Shown: positions 37,634 through 50,909, counted from the first letter of the stretch. The stretch is 64,000 nt of DNA from Ricinus communis (GCF_019578655.1 NC_063257.1:2480001-2544000), one strand, 5' to 3'. Notes: generated by a model from the sequence alone, not told the origin. Translations and numbers: made by a program.

Positions 37634-38440
37634 TCTGCAATACAAAATGTCGTATTGCGTGAGATGTCCACTACCGTATATGAAGATACAAAAGAAATTG
37701 ACACATAAATAAAGATTAGGAGAGATGTCATAAGCAGATTAAAGCATGACGCCACTCATTATCAGACAACCAACTACAACTGTCAATCTAACTCAGCAGT
37801 ATAACTCAAGCTATCAAGCCCTGTTCGGTGCGGAATTTATCAAGGGATGAACAATAGTAAACTGTAAACAGGAATTCTATGAATAAAAAGGTTAGTTCCT
37901 GATGGGTCGATTCCGCGCTAGTAATCTCAAGGACTTACAAAATATTATATACATATCAACTATAAAGTAAATCAGCAGAATTATCTGCTGCTCACTTTGA
38001 ACAGTAATGACATAAATTTAAAACAGGAAGAAGCGAACCATCAATTGTAACAACTCTAAATCTAAGAGCAACAAAGAAACTAAAAGATAATCAACTGTAG
38101 ATTTACTAGAACCTCACAACCTACTATCTATTGAATTATAACCGAAGCTGATTCAATTGAATTATGAAGATACCTTAATCATCAATTACTCAAATATACA
38201 CAGGAATTTTTTTATTTTTATTTTTTCCAAAAAAACCAATCAAACTGCATGCAAAAGAAATTCGTAAACTGAATTCAAATATAAATAGACAAACAAATCT
38301 TTAAAAGATAAAAAGAAAAAAAAAAAAAAAAAAAAAGGAGTTTACCTTGTATCGAGAGAGAAAGTCAACAGATACGAAGAGAGAAGGAGAAAGAGGAAAT
38401 CTTGGATGAGAGAAGATGTATTTTCCGGTATGTAAAGGAA
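37634..38440 (-). other. LPAT 5' UTR intron and first non-coding exon
   Basis: A donor ACAAG|GTAAAC ends the leader exon at 38346, and the acceptor at 37636-37635 opens exon 2 at 37634, so the 5' UTR intron is 711 bp. The intron carries a run of about 21 A on the + strand at 38316-38336. On the minus strand CATATATAGT at about 38467-38476 may be the TATA element, placing transcription start near 38440. Confidence 0.6.
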
Positions 38441-38649
38441 AATTGAAAGTCGCCATGATAATATTACTATATATGCCCAATAAAACAGGAAAATTGGAAT
38501 CTAGATTCGTATTCAGAGAAGATTGCGCGGGGATACCAACAAGCTTGTCCAGCTCACTCATTCGCTATTGGCTAAAAGAAATATACGTCAAAAACGGTGA
38601 TGTGAAGGAGTTTCATCACCTCTGCTTCATTGGTTAGACTTGGACAAAA

Positions 38650-39810
38650 GTTGCAAATCAACCGAGTCGGTCGTGCTCTAGTCATCATTTTTAATTTAAT
38701 AAATATTTAATTTTATACTTATTTAATACATAAATTAAATTCAAATTAGATAAAAAAAACTATTCCGTTCTACTTATTTATAATATCGTCTTCTTATTTA
38801 TAAATGAAAATGATCATAATTTTTCAATTTAATATTCTTTTTACAATTTATTTTTTTTATAATAAAATATATATATTTACTTAAACATATTGAGGTTTCT
38901 ATTTGATTTTTAATAAATTAGTAGAAACTGTGTTTATTAAATTAATTTATACACGTGAATTAGAAATAAATATAATAAACTAAAGTTAGATTCAAACACG
39001 AGCTGTCCAAAGGTGACTTCGCAACTGGATTGTAGAGTTTCTGTTGGTTTGTGACTTCACATTAGCCCTCCGGTTGCTTTTTGGAGTGATGATTTTGAAG
39101 AGATCAAACCCACGTGCATACTCATCCACACTTTTTGCTTTCCCCCTTTGGGTTTCAAATCTGGTGCGCCAAATAGGCAGATAAAGAATATGGGCTTAAT
39201 TGCTTTGTTAATATGGGCCTTAACGAGATCGGCCCATCGTTCAGAAAAGAAAAGATAGAGATAGAAAGTATATGGGCTTGATCTTTTCTACGCATCATCA
39301 CTGCTTGCGTAGTTGAGGATATAATTCCTCCAAGAAAAACAATGTGCAACAGTTCCATAGTAAGACGTTAAGAAGCTTCTTGGAGCAAAAATAAAATAAA
39401 ATAAAATTCATATTCTCCAAATTGGTCATCTATGCAAGGCATTGATAATTTTATTTTTTCTTAAAAGAATTAATAAGGTGGAACATGAGATCACTACCCA
39501 CGAAAGATAAAAATAATAGGGAAGAAAATTAGGGAGCGGCGGGCGGCTAGCATTTTCATGGCATTGACCAAGCAAAAAATTGGCAATGATCTTCTTAACC
39601 ATAGCTGGTTCTTACATTCTTTTCCCGCATCTCATGTAATAAGAACATATAAAGCCTTTTCAGAAATTCAGTTCTTTTTTTTTTTTTAATCATGCATTGT
39701 ACACTTTTAGCTTCTTTACACAATTACATGACAAGATACATTAATTTTATACAAACGATGGGAAGGGCAAGAAAGAAAAAGATGAGCAAAACCTAGTTCA
39801 GGCGAGCTCA
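38650..39810. other. Spacer between LPAT and the ELO-like gene
   Basis: AT-rich; no gene supported. The last few hundred bases before 39811 are probably 3' UTR of the minus-strand ELO-like gene. Confidence 0.5.
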
Positions 39811-40719
39811 TTATCTAGATTTTTCTCTCTCTATCTCTGAAACAGAGTACAAATGCCTTGAAGAACTCTCGTATTCACTCACTTCACTAGCCTTCCTCTT
39901 TATCAAGTGTACCTTGACGTAAAACCTCAAAAATAAAACTAGAATCACGCCATTTAATACAGAGTTTAAGCCCCAAGCCATCATTCCATTGCACCCACCT
40001 TTCAAGAAATGCAAGAAAAGCACTCCAAAATGGCAAACAATATTGCATCCCAAGAGCACAAACTGGCAATTCACTACAAAAAGGAAATGGGCCCTTGGCA
40101 ACCCCATTGCAGTCCAGAACCGATATCCATAAACTACCGAGTTTAGTAACGTGGTTAGAAGTATAGCTAATACTTGAAAAGATTGAGAGAATTCCAGCCA
40201 AAGAAATGACATTAACAAGAGAATAGACTGATTAAATAGTGTAAAGAATGATAGTTTACGGTACTGGAGGATTATAAAGAATGTTCGAAGTAGATGAAAG
40301 AACCGAGAGAGGTAGAAAACGTATGACCAGAAGAAAACTCTGCCGGTGGGCCTCGTGCCGAGTGGAAAACAAAGGAGCCACTGGAACGCAGTGGTTGTCT
40401 TGGTGCGTCGCCAAAACCAACGTGTTTCGCGGATTTCTGCTGCTGTTGAGAAAAGTAAGCCAATGAAAATGAAGGCTGAGATTAGCGCCACGGCCAGGCT
40501 GTGGATTGCTGGGACTGGACCGAGTGAAACCCGGCGGTTGCGGCTAAGGAAGAGGTAGAGGAGAAGGTGGAGAGTGACGGCAGAGATGATGTAGATGGAT
40601 ATAGCAGAGAAGAGGAAGGACCATGTAGAGCCCCATGTCCGGGTAATGCTCCACTGGAAATTTACGATTGATGGATGCTCTGACAAGCAAGTCTTGAACG
40701 TAGATAATCCCATTGCCAT
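39811..40719 (-). CDS. ELO-like (GNS1/SUR4 family, HOS3-type) membrane protein without the histidine box
   Basis: A single exon encodes 302 residues with about seven hydrophobic segments. Matches to plant HOS3/ELO-like proteins include the segments SYVFYLSRFFHLLRTFF, SFLWLEFSQSFQV, VVYGYRFWTA and GGCNGMMAWGLNSVLNG. Active ELO enzymes are 3-ketoacyl-CoA condensing enzymes for very-long-chain fatty acids or sphingolipids in the ER. Their HxxHH box would fall at residues 160-164, but here the residues are TLFNQ, so all three histidines are absent. Condensing activity is therefore doubtful; a regulatory or divergent role is possible. The C-terminus from 271 is polar (HLIKRKASEV...) and cytosolic. 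ATG 40719 gives the first Met of the open frame; a second Met is at codon 3. A TATA-like TATAAAAGC lies about 215 bp upstream. Confidence 0.85.
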   Translation of the reverse strand: MAMGLSTFKTCLSEHPSIVNFQWSITRTWGSTWSFLFSAISIYIISAVTLHLLLYLFLSRNRRVSLGPVPAIHSLAVALISAFIFIGLLFSTAAEIRETRWFWRRTKTTTAFQWLLCFPLGTRPTGRVFFWSYVFYLSRFFHLLRTFFIILQYRKLSFFTLFNQSILLLMSFLWLEFSQSFQVLAILLTTLLNSVVYGYRFWTAMGLPRAHFLFVVNCQFVLLGCNIVCHFGVLFLHFLKGGCNGMMAWGLNSVLNGVILVLFLRFYVKVHLIKRKASEVSEYESSSRHLYSVSEIEREKSR

Positions 40720-40931
40720 CTTTAGGAGAAATGTAATGTAAATCTGATGGGATGCTAATAAATCTTGGATGCTGCAGATACCAGAGAAAGGGAGATAGAT
40801 AGTCAGAAGAAGAAAAGAAAACTTTCCCTGTGCGAATGAGAATGCAAGATAGAGAGCTATTAGTTTAGTCTAATGGGGACAAATGTCAAGACTTGGCTGC
40901 TGGACCTTTCCAATTGGAGGTCAGCGCCATT

Positions 40932-40940
40932 GCTTTTATA
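40932..40940 (-). promoter_or_regulatory. TATA box of the ELO-like gene
   Basis: On the minus strand the sequence is TATAAAAGC, about 215 bp before the ATG at 40719. Confidence 0.5.
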
Positions 40941-40959
40941 GGGATTGAGAATTACCAAA

Positions 40960-43900
40960 TTTTATGGAAACTCACAAGGGGACTTTTCAAAGATGATTAG
41001 CATAATATATCTTTGGGCACATTATTCTTTTCTTATTATCCTCTGTGTGTTGAAAAATTGGATGCCACAATGAATTATTTTATAGGATTTCAAAACTTCA
41101 ATTCAAAAAGATGATTAAAGATTAAAACATGGGGGAATTCAAATAGATTTCTATCAGATTAATCATGAAAAGGAAAAGTCCAATTATATTCATCTATTTT
41201 AATGAAACAAGTAATGTTCTTTTATAGTTTATACTCAATCTCTGTTGATCTGTTGTATTTTTAAGAAATTCTTAACCTTTTTTCCTTGTCATCCTTAATT
41301 TTTTTTTCATTAGGATGTATACGAAAGATGTTATTTGTAGTGAATACAGAAAATTGTGCTAACAAATATATTGAAATTTCCAACTTTAAATTAAATAAAG
41401 TCAGAAAATTACAGGATCAAGAAATGGGTTTTGCAAAAAGAAAAAAGAAAATAAAGGTTAACAAGGAGACAGTTGCAAGTGCTATAGTTCTTGCGTTGCG
41501 TCTAGAAGGTGCGCCGTCAGTCAAATATTACTTGACGTTCTAGAAAGTCTGGTGGTTACAAAAATGGGATCCGATTAGTGTTGGACTGTTCCAGTCGGAG
41601 ACCGTTTGGATCCACGCCCTTCAAAACAAAAAAAGAAAAAAAATTATTTCCTAAAATCGTAAAACTGGTAGTTACAAAAAGGGGATCCGATTATTTATAT
41701 CAACTTATAAAACTGTAATTTTTGTCTTTTTATCTAAACAATAATTTCTTAAAATATTTTTTAATCTTAGAAAATAAACATATTAATTTTAATATTATAA
41801 AAATTAAAAAAATAAAATGATTATGACCATTAATAGACATATTAATTATGATATATATAATAATTCAGATATATACAAACGATAATGATATATAATTTTT
41901 ATATTTATACTGTGATTTATTAACTTATGAGTTACTTTCTAATAATATAATAATTTTAATTCTATAAAATAATTCTAAATTTTATTTTTGTTATTATATT
42001 AATTAATATTTTTAGTTATATATGATTTTTAATCTTAAAAGTTAGTATTAAATATATATAATTAATAAAAATTAATAACTATTTTAACATAATTTTATAT
42101 TTATTATATTAATAAAATAAAATAATATTATAAATTTTTATTAAAAATGACACTTTTTAAGTAAAATTAAGGAGGGAACTCTTAAAGATCTCAAAGTTGT
42201 TAAAATAAATATAATAATTAGTTTTAAAATATTAAAAATTTTAATTAAAACTTTTTTGTAACTTTTTTATATTATCATTTATAATAAAAATAGTAATAAT
42301 ACTCATCCAATGTGAAGGTAAATTGACAATTACTATTAAAAGTTGAGGATGGGAAAAGAAAAACAATAACTTTTCATATTAAGCGATAATTATATGAGAA
42401 GCCATTTTCTTTCTTTTTAATTGCTCAAGAAAAAAAAAACATCGAAAGGTTTAGTATTACAATAAAGTAAATGCGCTTCTAGTGAACTTAAATTTATAAC
42501 TATTTTATTAATATGATTAGCTAATATTAGAAAATAATATTTTCTTAAGAATTTGTATATAAGTCTTGATTGTACTTACTTTTTTTATTCATTATATTTT
42601 TATGTATATCTAATAATTCATGAATTATAATAAGATATATTTTTTTTTTGGTAAAATTGTTGTGAGAGCCAATATTTTCTTAATTAAGTTTTATGATTAA
42701 ATCCAAACTAGATAGGATCAATTCGAAAGGTTTTGGTAAGTTGTCATAGTTTATATATTCTTTTAATATTTTTATATATTTATGAAATGTTAAATTATTT
42801 TACATGTAAAATAATTATAGTATATAATGTATATATTAAATATTTTATATAAATTTGATTTATAAATTATTTTAAATAAATACATAAAGATACACCAAAA
42901 CTTTAGTTTGAAGCACCTGCATTCCCTCTTTCTAATGCATAGGTAGCTTTTGATACTCTCTAGAAAATTATAGGAACTCGCATTACTATTTCAGTTTCAG
43001 AAATTTCTTTTTTAAATTATACATTTTGTGACGTAAAATGTTGTCAAAAGAAAATTATACGTTTTGTAAATAATTTTTTTTACTAAAATCAATGTGACTA
43101 AAATATTAACTAGACTCTGTAACATGTCATTAAAACTTACTTTTTAATAGACAAGCAACTATAAGTTTCTTATGTAAGTAATTCATGTTAATATGTTGAA
43201 GAAAATTATATATTTATTTATGTTTGATATATTTTATTTTGATTAGAGTATATACGACCAATTAAAAAATTATAATTTAATTAGGACCATAAAAATATTA
43301 AAAACCTATTTAATTATCATGGAAATGAAAAAGCAAAAAGGAAGAAAAGAAGAAGAGGAGTTAGGAAAAGAAAAAATATTTACCATTTTGTACTTGGTTA
43401 CTAATACATTTAGCGAGAAAAATAAAGAAAATTAATTATATTTTGAGTTTTTTCTACTAATATTATAAAAAATCAAAAAAATAATTAACTAAACTTAAAT
43501 TTGTTTAATATGAATTGAAATTTGATTTCAAAAACTATTTCACTTTTTTTCTAAAGAATTTTATACCCAGAAACAATTAAAACTGATTTTCATTTTATTT
43601 CCTTTTTTCTTTTTTACATCTTCTCATCCATTTGCAGTTTAATTAGAAATATGAAATATTAAAAATTAAATTAAGTTATTCCAATAAAAATTAATCATAA
43701 TCTCTCAAGAATTCAAAATCTCATTTATTTAAGATTTGTTTCAACAATTTAAAATTAAATACATAATGAATCGGAAAATCATATAACCTTATCATTACAT
43801 GATCACATTTGATCGATGCCTACTTTATTTTAAAACTATTATATATTCACCGATATCAACAATGAGTAGTTTACGTAACAATTGATAAACTGATGCTTTG

Positions 43901-44150
43901 CAAATTTCCAGTGGGACAGTACACTAGCGGACACATCGGACGGTAAAGACAAAAGGAAGTTAAAGAGGCCATTAGATTGGCGACAGCTGGTAAAATCCGG
44001 AGATACCAAAACCAAACAATACGCGCTAAACATGGGAAAGTAACTTGGCATGGAATGGAAAATTTCTATCTGAAGGTGGAAAATTTAAAAAAAAAAAAAA
44101 GAAATTAAATATTCTTCATCGTCAAACTAATTTCCAATACAAATTCTCAC
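40960..44150. other. AT-rich intergenic region
   Basis: Very AT-rich from 41700 to 43700. It contains a spaced direct repeat (41549-41577 and 41665-41693). The open frame at 41286-41543 has no recognisable family features. Nothing else seen. Confidence 0.55.
41549..41693 (+). repeat. Direct repeat of 29 bp, 116 bp apart
   Basis: The copies at 41549-41577 and 41665-41693 share CTGGT(G/A)GTTACAAAAA(T/G)GGGATCCGATTA with two mismatches. The interval includes a GTTTGGATCCACGCC segment and an A-rich run. They could be target-site or terminal duplications of a small lost element. Confidence 0.8.
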
Positions 44151-44216
44151 GACTTCTCTCATTCTTCATTTGGATCGATCGGTCTTTTCTACTGTCTGTA
44201 ATTATATAACAGCAAG

Positions 44217-44728
44217 GTTAGTAATTGTTTTTTGATATTCTTTTTTATCATGGCATTTATTATATATTTTCCTTGAAAATCTAGATTTTATTTTGATTGT
44301 GGATAAGTATCTTTTGATTTTGTTAATGATTGATTGTATGAATCTTTTAGAAGTGATTAGCCTCAATTGTATCGTAATCCACAATTGCAAAAGAGATCTG
44401 AGGAATTTTTTTACATAGTATTTTGGATTTTGTTAGGTTTTTTGGTGTTTATGATTCTAATTTGGACGCTTGAATGATTGTTGGAAGAAGTACTACTTTT
44501 TAACTGTAGAATTCAAATTCATAAGTTTAATTGAATGAAAACCTTTTAGACTTGTAATTAAGATCTCCCATTCATTATGGAACTTTTAAATACTAGAAGT
44601 TGCTGGTTTAGAACTCGATCGGGTAATAATATTGCTGTTTTTCCAATTTGTTCCTTGTTAATTTTATTATTGCCTTCGCTTCCTGTATTAATTTAGGTAT
44701 GTATTGTGATTTTATTAGGCATTTTCAG
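44217..44728 (+). other. 5' UTR intron of the RMA-type gene
   Basis: Donor AGCAAG|GTTAGT at 44216/44217 and acceptor TTTTCAG at 44728 bracket a 512-bp intron in the leader. The ATG follows 24 bp later. The open frame continues upstream of the ATG, but only into intronic sequence. Confidence 0.6.
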
Positions 44729-44752
44729 GTTTTGAGGGGTAGTAGTTGGGAG

Positions 44753-45442
44753 ATGGCGAGTAGTGGGTTTGGGGAATCAAGCAGGCCGCCCCAAAGCCCT
44801 CAGTTTTCGAGCAACTATAGTAATGGTGATGCTGGCAACTTTGAATGCAATATTTGCTTTGACTTAGCTCAGGATCCTATTGTAACTTTGTGTGGCCATC
44901 TTTTTTGTTGGCCTTGTCTTTACAAATGGCTTCATTTTCATTCGCAATCTAAGGAATGTCCAGTTTGTAAAGCTTTGGTGGAAGAGGAGAAGTTGGTTCC
45001 TTTATATGGTAGAGGTAAAACATCGACTGACCCTAGATCAAAGTCTATTCCTGGTGTTAATATTCCTAACCGTCCGGCTGGGCAAAGGCCTGAAACAGCT
45101 CCTCCACCTGAACCGAATCATTTTGCCCAACATGGGTTTGGTTTCATGGGAGGGTTGGGAGGCTTTGCGCCAATGGCAACTGCTAGGTTTGGAAATTTTA
45201 CACTGTCTGCAGCTTTTGGTGGTCTCATCCCTTCACTTTTTAACCTTCAAGTGCATGGATTTCCTGATGCGGCCATGTATGGTACGGCTACTGGCTTTCC
45301 TTATGGTTTCTCCAATTCATTTCATGGCGGCCATGCACATGGATATCATCAGCACCAAGGGCAAGGACAGCAAGATTATTATCTGAAGAGGCTCCTTTTC
45401 TTTATTGGTTTTTGTGTTCTTCTTGCTCTCATTTGGCAATAG
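44753..45442 (+). CDS. RMA-type RING E3 ubiquitin ligase (RNF5-like, ER-anchored)
   Basis: A single coding exon of 229 residues. The RING-HC domain begins CNICFDLAQDPIVTLCGHLF and has Cys32, Cys35, Cys47, His49, Cys52, Cys55, Cys69 and Cys72 as zinc ligands (C3HC4). Such a domain binds an E2 and transfers ubiquitin. A Pro/Gly/His-rich linker follows (about 100-205). The last 19 residues (LKRLLFFIGFCVLLALIWQ, 211-229) form a C-terminal membrane anchor. This order is typical of plant RMA/RMA1H1 proteins and animal RNF5, which act at the ER in protein quality control and aquaporin trafficking. ATG 44753 is chosen because the longer frame starts in a likely 5' UTR intron. RMA paralogue number not assigned. 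Confidence 0.94.
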   Translation: MASSGFGESSRPPQSPQFSSNYSNGDAGNFECNICFDLAQDPIVTLCGHLFCWPCLYKWLHFHSQSKECPVCKALVEEEKLVPLYGRGKTSTDPRSKSIPGVNIPNRPAGQRPETAPPPEPNHFAQHGFGFMGGLGGFAPMATARFGNFTLSAAFGGLIPSLFNLQVHGFPDAAMYGTATGFPYGFSNSFHGGHAHGYHQHQGQGQQDYYLKRLLFFIGFCVLLALIWQ

Positions 45443-48400
45443 ATTAAATCTTTCATCACATCTTACTAATGGATATATAGGGCCTGCCAATTTAATGTCT
45501 TTGTAAATCTATTAGTGCGTTTTTTTTTTTTTTTTATTTGGTACTGAGTAAATTGTCCATAACATACACAATACTGGTACTCTTGTAGCTTCTCCAAGTC
45601 TTCATTAGCTATGTGGAATGCGATTTGCATGTTTTGTTATTGTTGTATTGCAAGTTATCTGGCATTCATGCTTGCAAATGGCTTATTGATTCTAAGTGGC
45701 TTGTGGCCTTTAACTGAGACCAGTAATCTTGGTAAGATTGATGGGTCTCTATGATTGATGGATTTGAAGAGGGACTAATCAGATTCTTTGGGAGGCTATG
45801 TGCTGTCCTTAAAATGAGTTGCTTTAGTCTGATTATATTTTTTGTCCCAGTGCTTTGGAGTTCGGTGCTTGGGTCAATTCAGTGTTCCAGAATTAGTCAA
45901 TATATGGTGGCTTCACTCTTCAGAGCAACTATTTTATTTATGGCCTCTTCACTTGTGAGAGGAACTAGCATATATGTACTGGTGTATGAGAAGGGTTCGG
46001 TATGTGTTGAATTTTTTTGGATTTTGTAGGTTCTTTTTCTTTCTCCCGTGTTTTCTAATTTTTAGGGTCCTGTTGAGTTATGACTTAAGAGGGTTATTGA
46101 ACTGTGCTAAGTAGAGTCGGCTCGTGTGGGCAGATATAAGTACATCGGCTATCTTGAATATCAATATGATTTATAATTACGGGTACATGGGCGGTTTTCT
46201 GGGATGTTTTAGATATGTTGACAAGACCAGCCATTTCGGTTTAAATGGCTTATTTGCACGTCCTAGTCCTCTATTATGCTTGATTCTTCGAGATATGTCT
46301 GTACTATATCGAGTAGTTGCATATGACCCGGCTTAGATATCAACCTGGGAATGGATATGTACAAGACAGCTCCTGCAAACTCGGAAACAACAAATTTAAG
46401 TTTCTATGAAGCCTGAAGCTCTGTATAGAAAATCATAGGCAAGCGCCAGCTGTTTGCCTGCAAGTTGCTTTATATGATAATATTCTGGAAATGGGGTGGT
46501 TAAATTAGGCATATACATTTGGGTATGAATATACTTGAGGTGCATTGATGCAAGGAGATTTTGCATACAGGAAGTTCCTTTTTATTTGGGCAGGAGTAGT
46601 CCTTAAGGTACTGAATCAAATGCCAATCAGTAGCCACTGGAAGAATTTGGAAGCATAGCATTTCTTGTTCCTTTGCTCCTAGACGTAGTCATCACTTTCT
46701 CTAAACGAAGGACAAAAGGAAGAGAAAATTAAAGCATTGTTAACACAACAGATTTGAACGTGGGAATAAGCTTCAACCTCAGAACAAAAATATGCATCTG
46801 GTATGTGCTTTTGCTGCTTTATATCGTAATTTATGGGAAAGAAAGAAATAGTGTTAGAAGAGGAGGAGAAAGAGAATTGGAAAAAAAGAAAAATTAAAGA
46901 TGAAAATTAAGCACCCAAATAATACATTTTTAGAAGAATTAAAGAATATATATTGTTAACTTAGAAAGTGTGAAAAAAATAAAATATTTTTGCGAGTAAA
47001 AGGAGCTAAATTGACCAAATCAGAAAATATTGTGTTAAAAAAGGCGTGGCAGAAAGTTTAGGGGCAAATTGGCAGTTAAGCCGAGGGTTATAATTTCCCG
47101 GATTGTTTGAGGATAGCTTGAGCATAAATTAGTGCATCGCCTCCTCCTTTTTCCGCAAAGACACGTGGTCCTAAATTGGGTGTTCAGCTGAACAATCAAT
47201 TGAGTATTTTTTTCAATGGTATGATCCATCATTTAAGAGATACTTGTTGATTGTGGCCCCTTAATGCCACAGAACTCTCTTTTCTATCACATGGGTTGCC
47301 AGATTATAGGTAACATGCATTTCTCGCTGTGAAGCTTTTGTGCTTTTTCCATTTCTTGTCACCCTCCCTACTTTCCTATTCATTACGACTTTGTCCTTCT
47401 ACACTTGTGCAATTAAATATAACTTAACCAATATATGTACATACGTATACATGATTGGGGTGAAGCATTTTCAGCCAGTAAATTCTCTACGTGCACTCTA
47501 GTGTAATCTTCCGTATTTAAGCTTGAAAACAACATCAGCCAATGGAATAGGTTCTTCCAGTACCCTGCTGATCAAAATGCTAAAAAAATGGGGATCTTTC
47601 TCAATTGAATGTGGATATTTCTTTCCACTTTCCACTTTAGACCCGCCATGAGAGACTTTCTTATTTCTTGGGAGCTGAACTATCATGTTATTGGGTGGAG
47701 ATATTTGCTGGTTTGTTGAGGATGTGGGGCGCACGGTTGCCCCTCCATAGTGTAAGCAGCTATTACAGTTTGTGCATACGATGGTCTCTTACATGTATAT
47801 GTCTGTCAGCCATTCCGGTTACCGGTAATCAAGTGAACGTTTATAGTTTAGTAAATCACCATTTTAACTCTCTCAACAATCCCATTCCACATCCACTTTA
47901 AAATTTTAAAAAATAAAAAAGTATATGAAAATTGCGACTGGATTAGTTTGCCCAAAAAATCCACCCAGTCAAATGTTTTTATGTTTCAGAAAGCAAAAAC
48001 TCCATATATTCAACCAATTTTTGTAATTTATTAAAAGTAAAATCTCATTTGTAAATGTGTTTCCTCGATTTAAAAAAAGCACTATGAGTTGCACTATTTT
48101 TCAATTGAAGGAGCTTATAGACACAATATTTCCTTTTATCTTTAAATAATCGACTTATATTTTTCTAATATTGTCTTTTTATGGTATATTTTTTTGAATA
48201 AATGATAATATTAGATGTTTTCCTCGTGTTTCTAATATCATTTAATTGCCGTTTTATTGTCCATTTCATGCTAACTGGAAAAAAGAGTAAAAGATTACTA
48301 AGAAATTATATGGTTAAATAATTTTTCTGATCAATAAAGACAATTAGATATCGGATAAGAACATCTACTCAGAAAGATGACCAAATATTAGACAAGAACA

Positions 48401-50909
48401 TCTATTATTAGATCATATGTCTTCTTACTTAAATAACCATTTTTAGTTATTGACGAATAACGATGATGGTTATTTAACTTATTTTATTTTATTTTATTAT
48501 TATCGTTGAAATTATAGTCATTGTAATAAATATTGGCCGATAATATCTCTTAAAGATTAAAATTGAAAATAATATCTTACTAAAATTGAAAGAATTAAAA
48601 AGTGTGCTAATTTAGAAAAATTTGTATTTAGTAGATACTTTTGGAAATATGAACATGTTTTCTTTAATTGGTATATGCATTATTTTGGTGAATTCATGAA
48701 ATCACTCAGATTGATATATCTTATTTGTGTTATTTGGTGGATATTACATTGGGAAGGAAGGATCAAACGAAGAGTGTGCGTTGTTTGAGTAGATATATTT
48801 GATTGGGTGTTGTGAGGGAACCGATTGTTATTTTTGTATTTCATATGGTTGCTTAAATAATGTACAACAATATAAAGTCATGTTTAATAGTAAGAAGCAT
48901 ATGTATTATTGTTTTGAAACTCTTTTAACATACTTTTGGCATGGTCATAAACATCCAACTTGCACTCTTTATAATTGAAATATTAATCGATTATTAAATT
49001 CTTTATCTTTATCTCACGAATCACATAAAATATAAATAATAATAATAATGATTTCTCGGATTTAGATTTTTATATATAATGTTTCAAGTAAATTAATTTC
49101 AATTCATTTTTCTTATTATTATTATATAGCACGCCATTAAATTGACTTGTATTTGTGCAAATTCTTTTACGCATGGAGCAAATATATTGATTGAAAATAG
49201 AGCCACTTGTATTAGGATTTGAAATTTCAGAAAGTTCCAAGCAAATGTAGGGACACTGAAGACATTCCTGAAAAGCATAATTTGAAAAGCACGCAATTCA
49301 CACTGTTCAAACTAGATCAGACAATTTGTGGACCAAGCGATTAGAAGGTGAAGATTCGCTATGTGCAATGGCCTGGTTGCTTAATTATGCAAATTGTTAT
49401 ATATACTTAACTACTTCTCAACAGAAGGTTTCAAATTGGAAATTTTTATATGGTCAATTTACAGGAGTGATATAATTTCTTTATTAACACTTCTCTTGCT
49501 TTCAAACATTCTAATTATTATATTTTAATAAAAATAAAATAGCTATACTCCTCTACTAATAATAGAGTGGAACCACACTTGGAATATTACAAAGCGTTTA
49601 CTTGTTTAGGGCAGTACGAGACATTAGTCAAAACAAACCTAATATTACAGGTTTGACCCGATGCAAGGTACATTGTACGTAGTGACCACCGACATGGAAG
49701 CAGATGGATTCTGGGTTTTAATTCTTAAACCAATGTCAAGGTTTACCACGTGCTGCCAATTTAATGAGTCTTTTATTACCCACATGAGTTTGGAATTGGG
49801 TGACGGCCGGATAATCTCGTTCACTTTCACTGCTGTTAAAATACCACAACATGCAACTGACAACTGTACGATGAAATGATAACTTGATGAATTAAAATTA
49901 CGTATGGGTTTTGGCTAATCCCATAATCGCCATTAAGGCACCTAGGAATAGGATTACATGTTTGTGTTCATGGGTCTTTACTTGCTTTGAATTGAAATTC
50001 ATTTATAGGAGGAAGTTAATGAGTTTTCTGACTGCGCTGGTGCTCAAGTATGGTAGTAATTAATGGCCTATTTGACTGTAAATGCATCTGCGGATTATAA
50101 TTGGCAATGGCTTTTTGCCTGCTTGTCGTGCCCACGTCACACGTGGTCATGCAATATGAGATCCATCATCTTCTTCTTCCGAGTTCCAACGCTTTGGCTG
50201 TTTGGGAGTAGTAGTGGAACATGTGAATGTACCACTTCGACCTGCTTTCTTGAGCAACTATTCTTGCTGATTAATGATTTTTAGTTTGAATCTTCTTCAT
50301 TTTTCAACTACTGTTGAGCTTCTGTGGTTATTTGACTTGTCGAGCAGTGTCTAAAATTACAGCGGGGGAAGTCACAAAATTTCATTTAAAGGAAACTGTT
50401 ACCATAGCTTCTTCATACAAAGAGCCAAAGATAACTTAAGAAAACAATAATAATCGTTTAATAAAATATAAGATACATTCACTCTCTTATATTTAATATT
50501 TGATAAATTAATAGATTTTTAAAGAAACTAAATGTTTTTCTCGTTGAAAATCAATAATTTTATTATTTAATAATAAATAATAAAATCTAAGAAATTCTTT
50601 GTAATTACTAATTATTATAAAAATATTTAGAACAGATACACTAATTATCTTCTTTTTTTTTCTTTACTTGTTATTTATGACTGGGTGTAAATTTAAAACT
50701 AAAAATTCACTGCACTTAAAATTAAAGAATACATAGAAAATCATTCTTTTTTACCTAAGCATGGAAAGAAAAAAAAAGGTAAAAATTGTATTCCTTATAA
50801 AAAAAAAGTAATAAATTATGATTTTCTCTGACGTTGCGTATTGGATTGAATTTTTTTTTTAATTATATAAGAGTATGTATATGAGATGATAATAACATAA
50901 AAAAAAAAA

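Noticed and set aside
44892..45386. 164-codon frame overlapping the RMA gene
   Set aside because: Out-of-frame shadow; the RING and membrane anchor are in the other frame.
47498..47901. Two overlapping frames on opposite strands
   Set aside because: Neither has family features or gene-like context.
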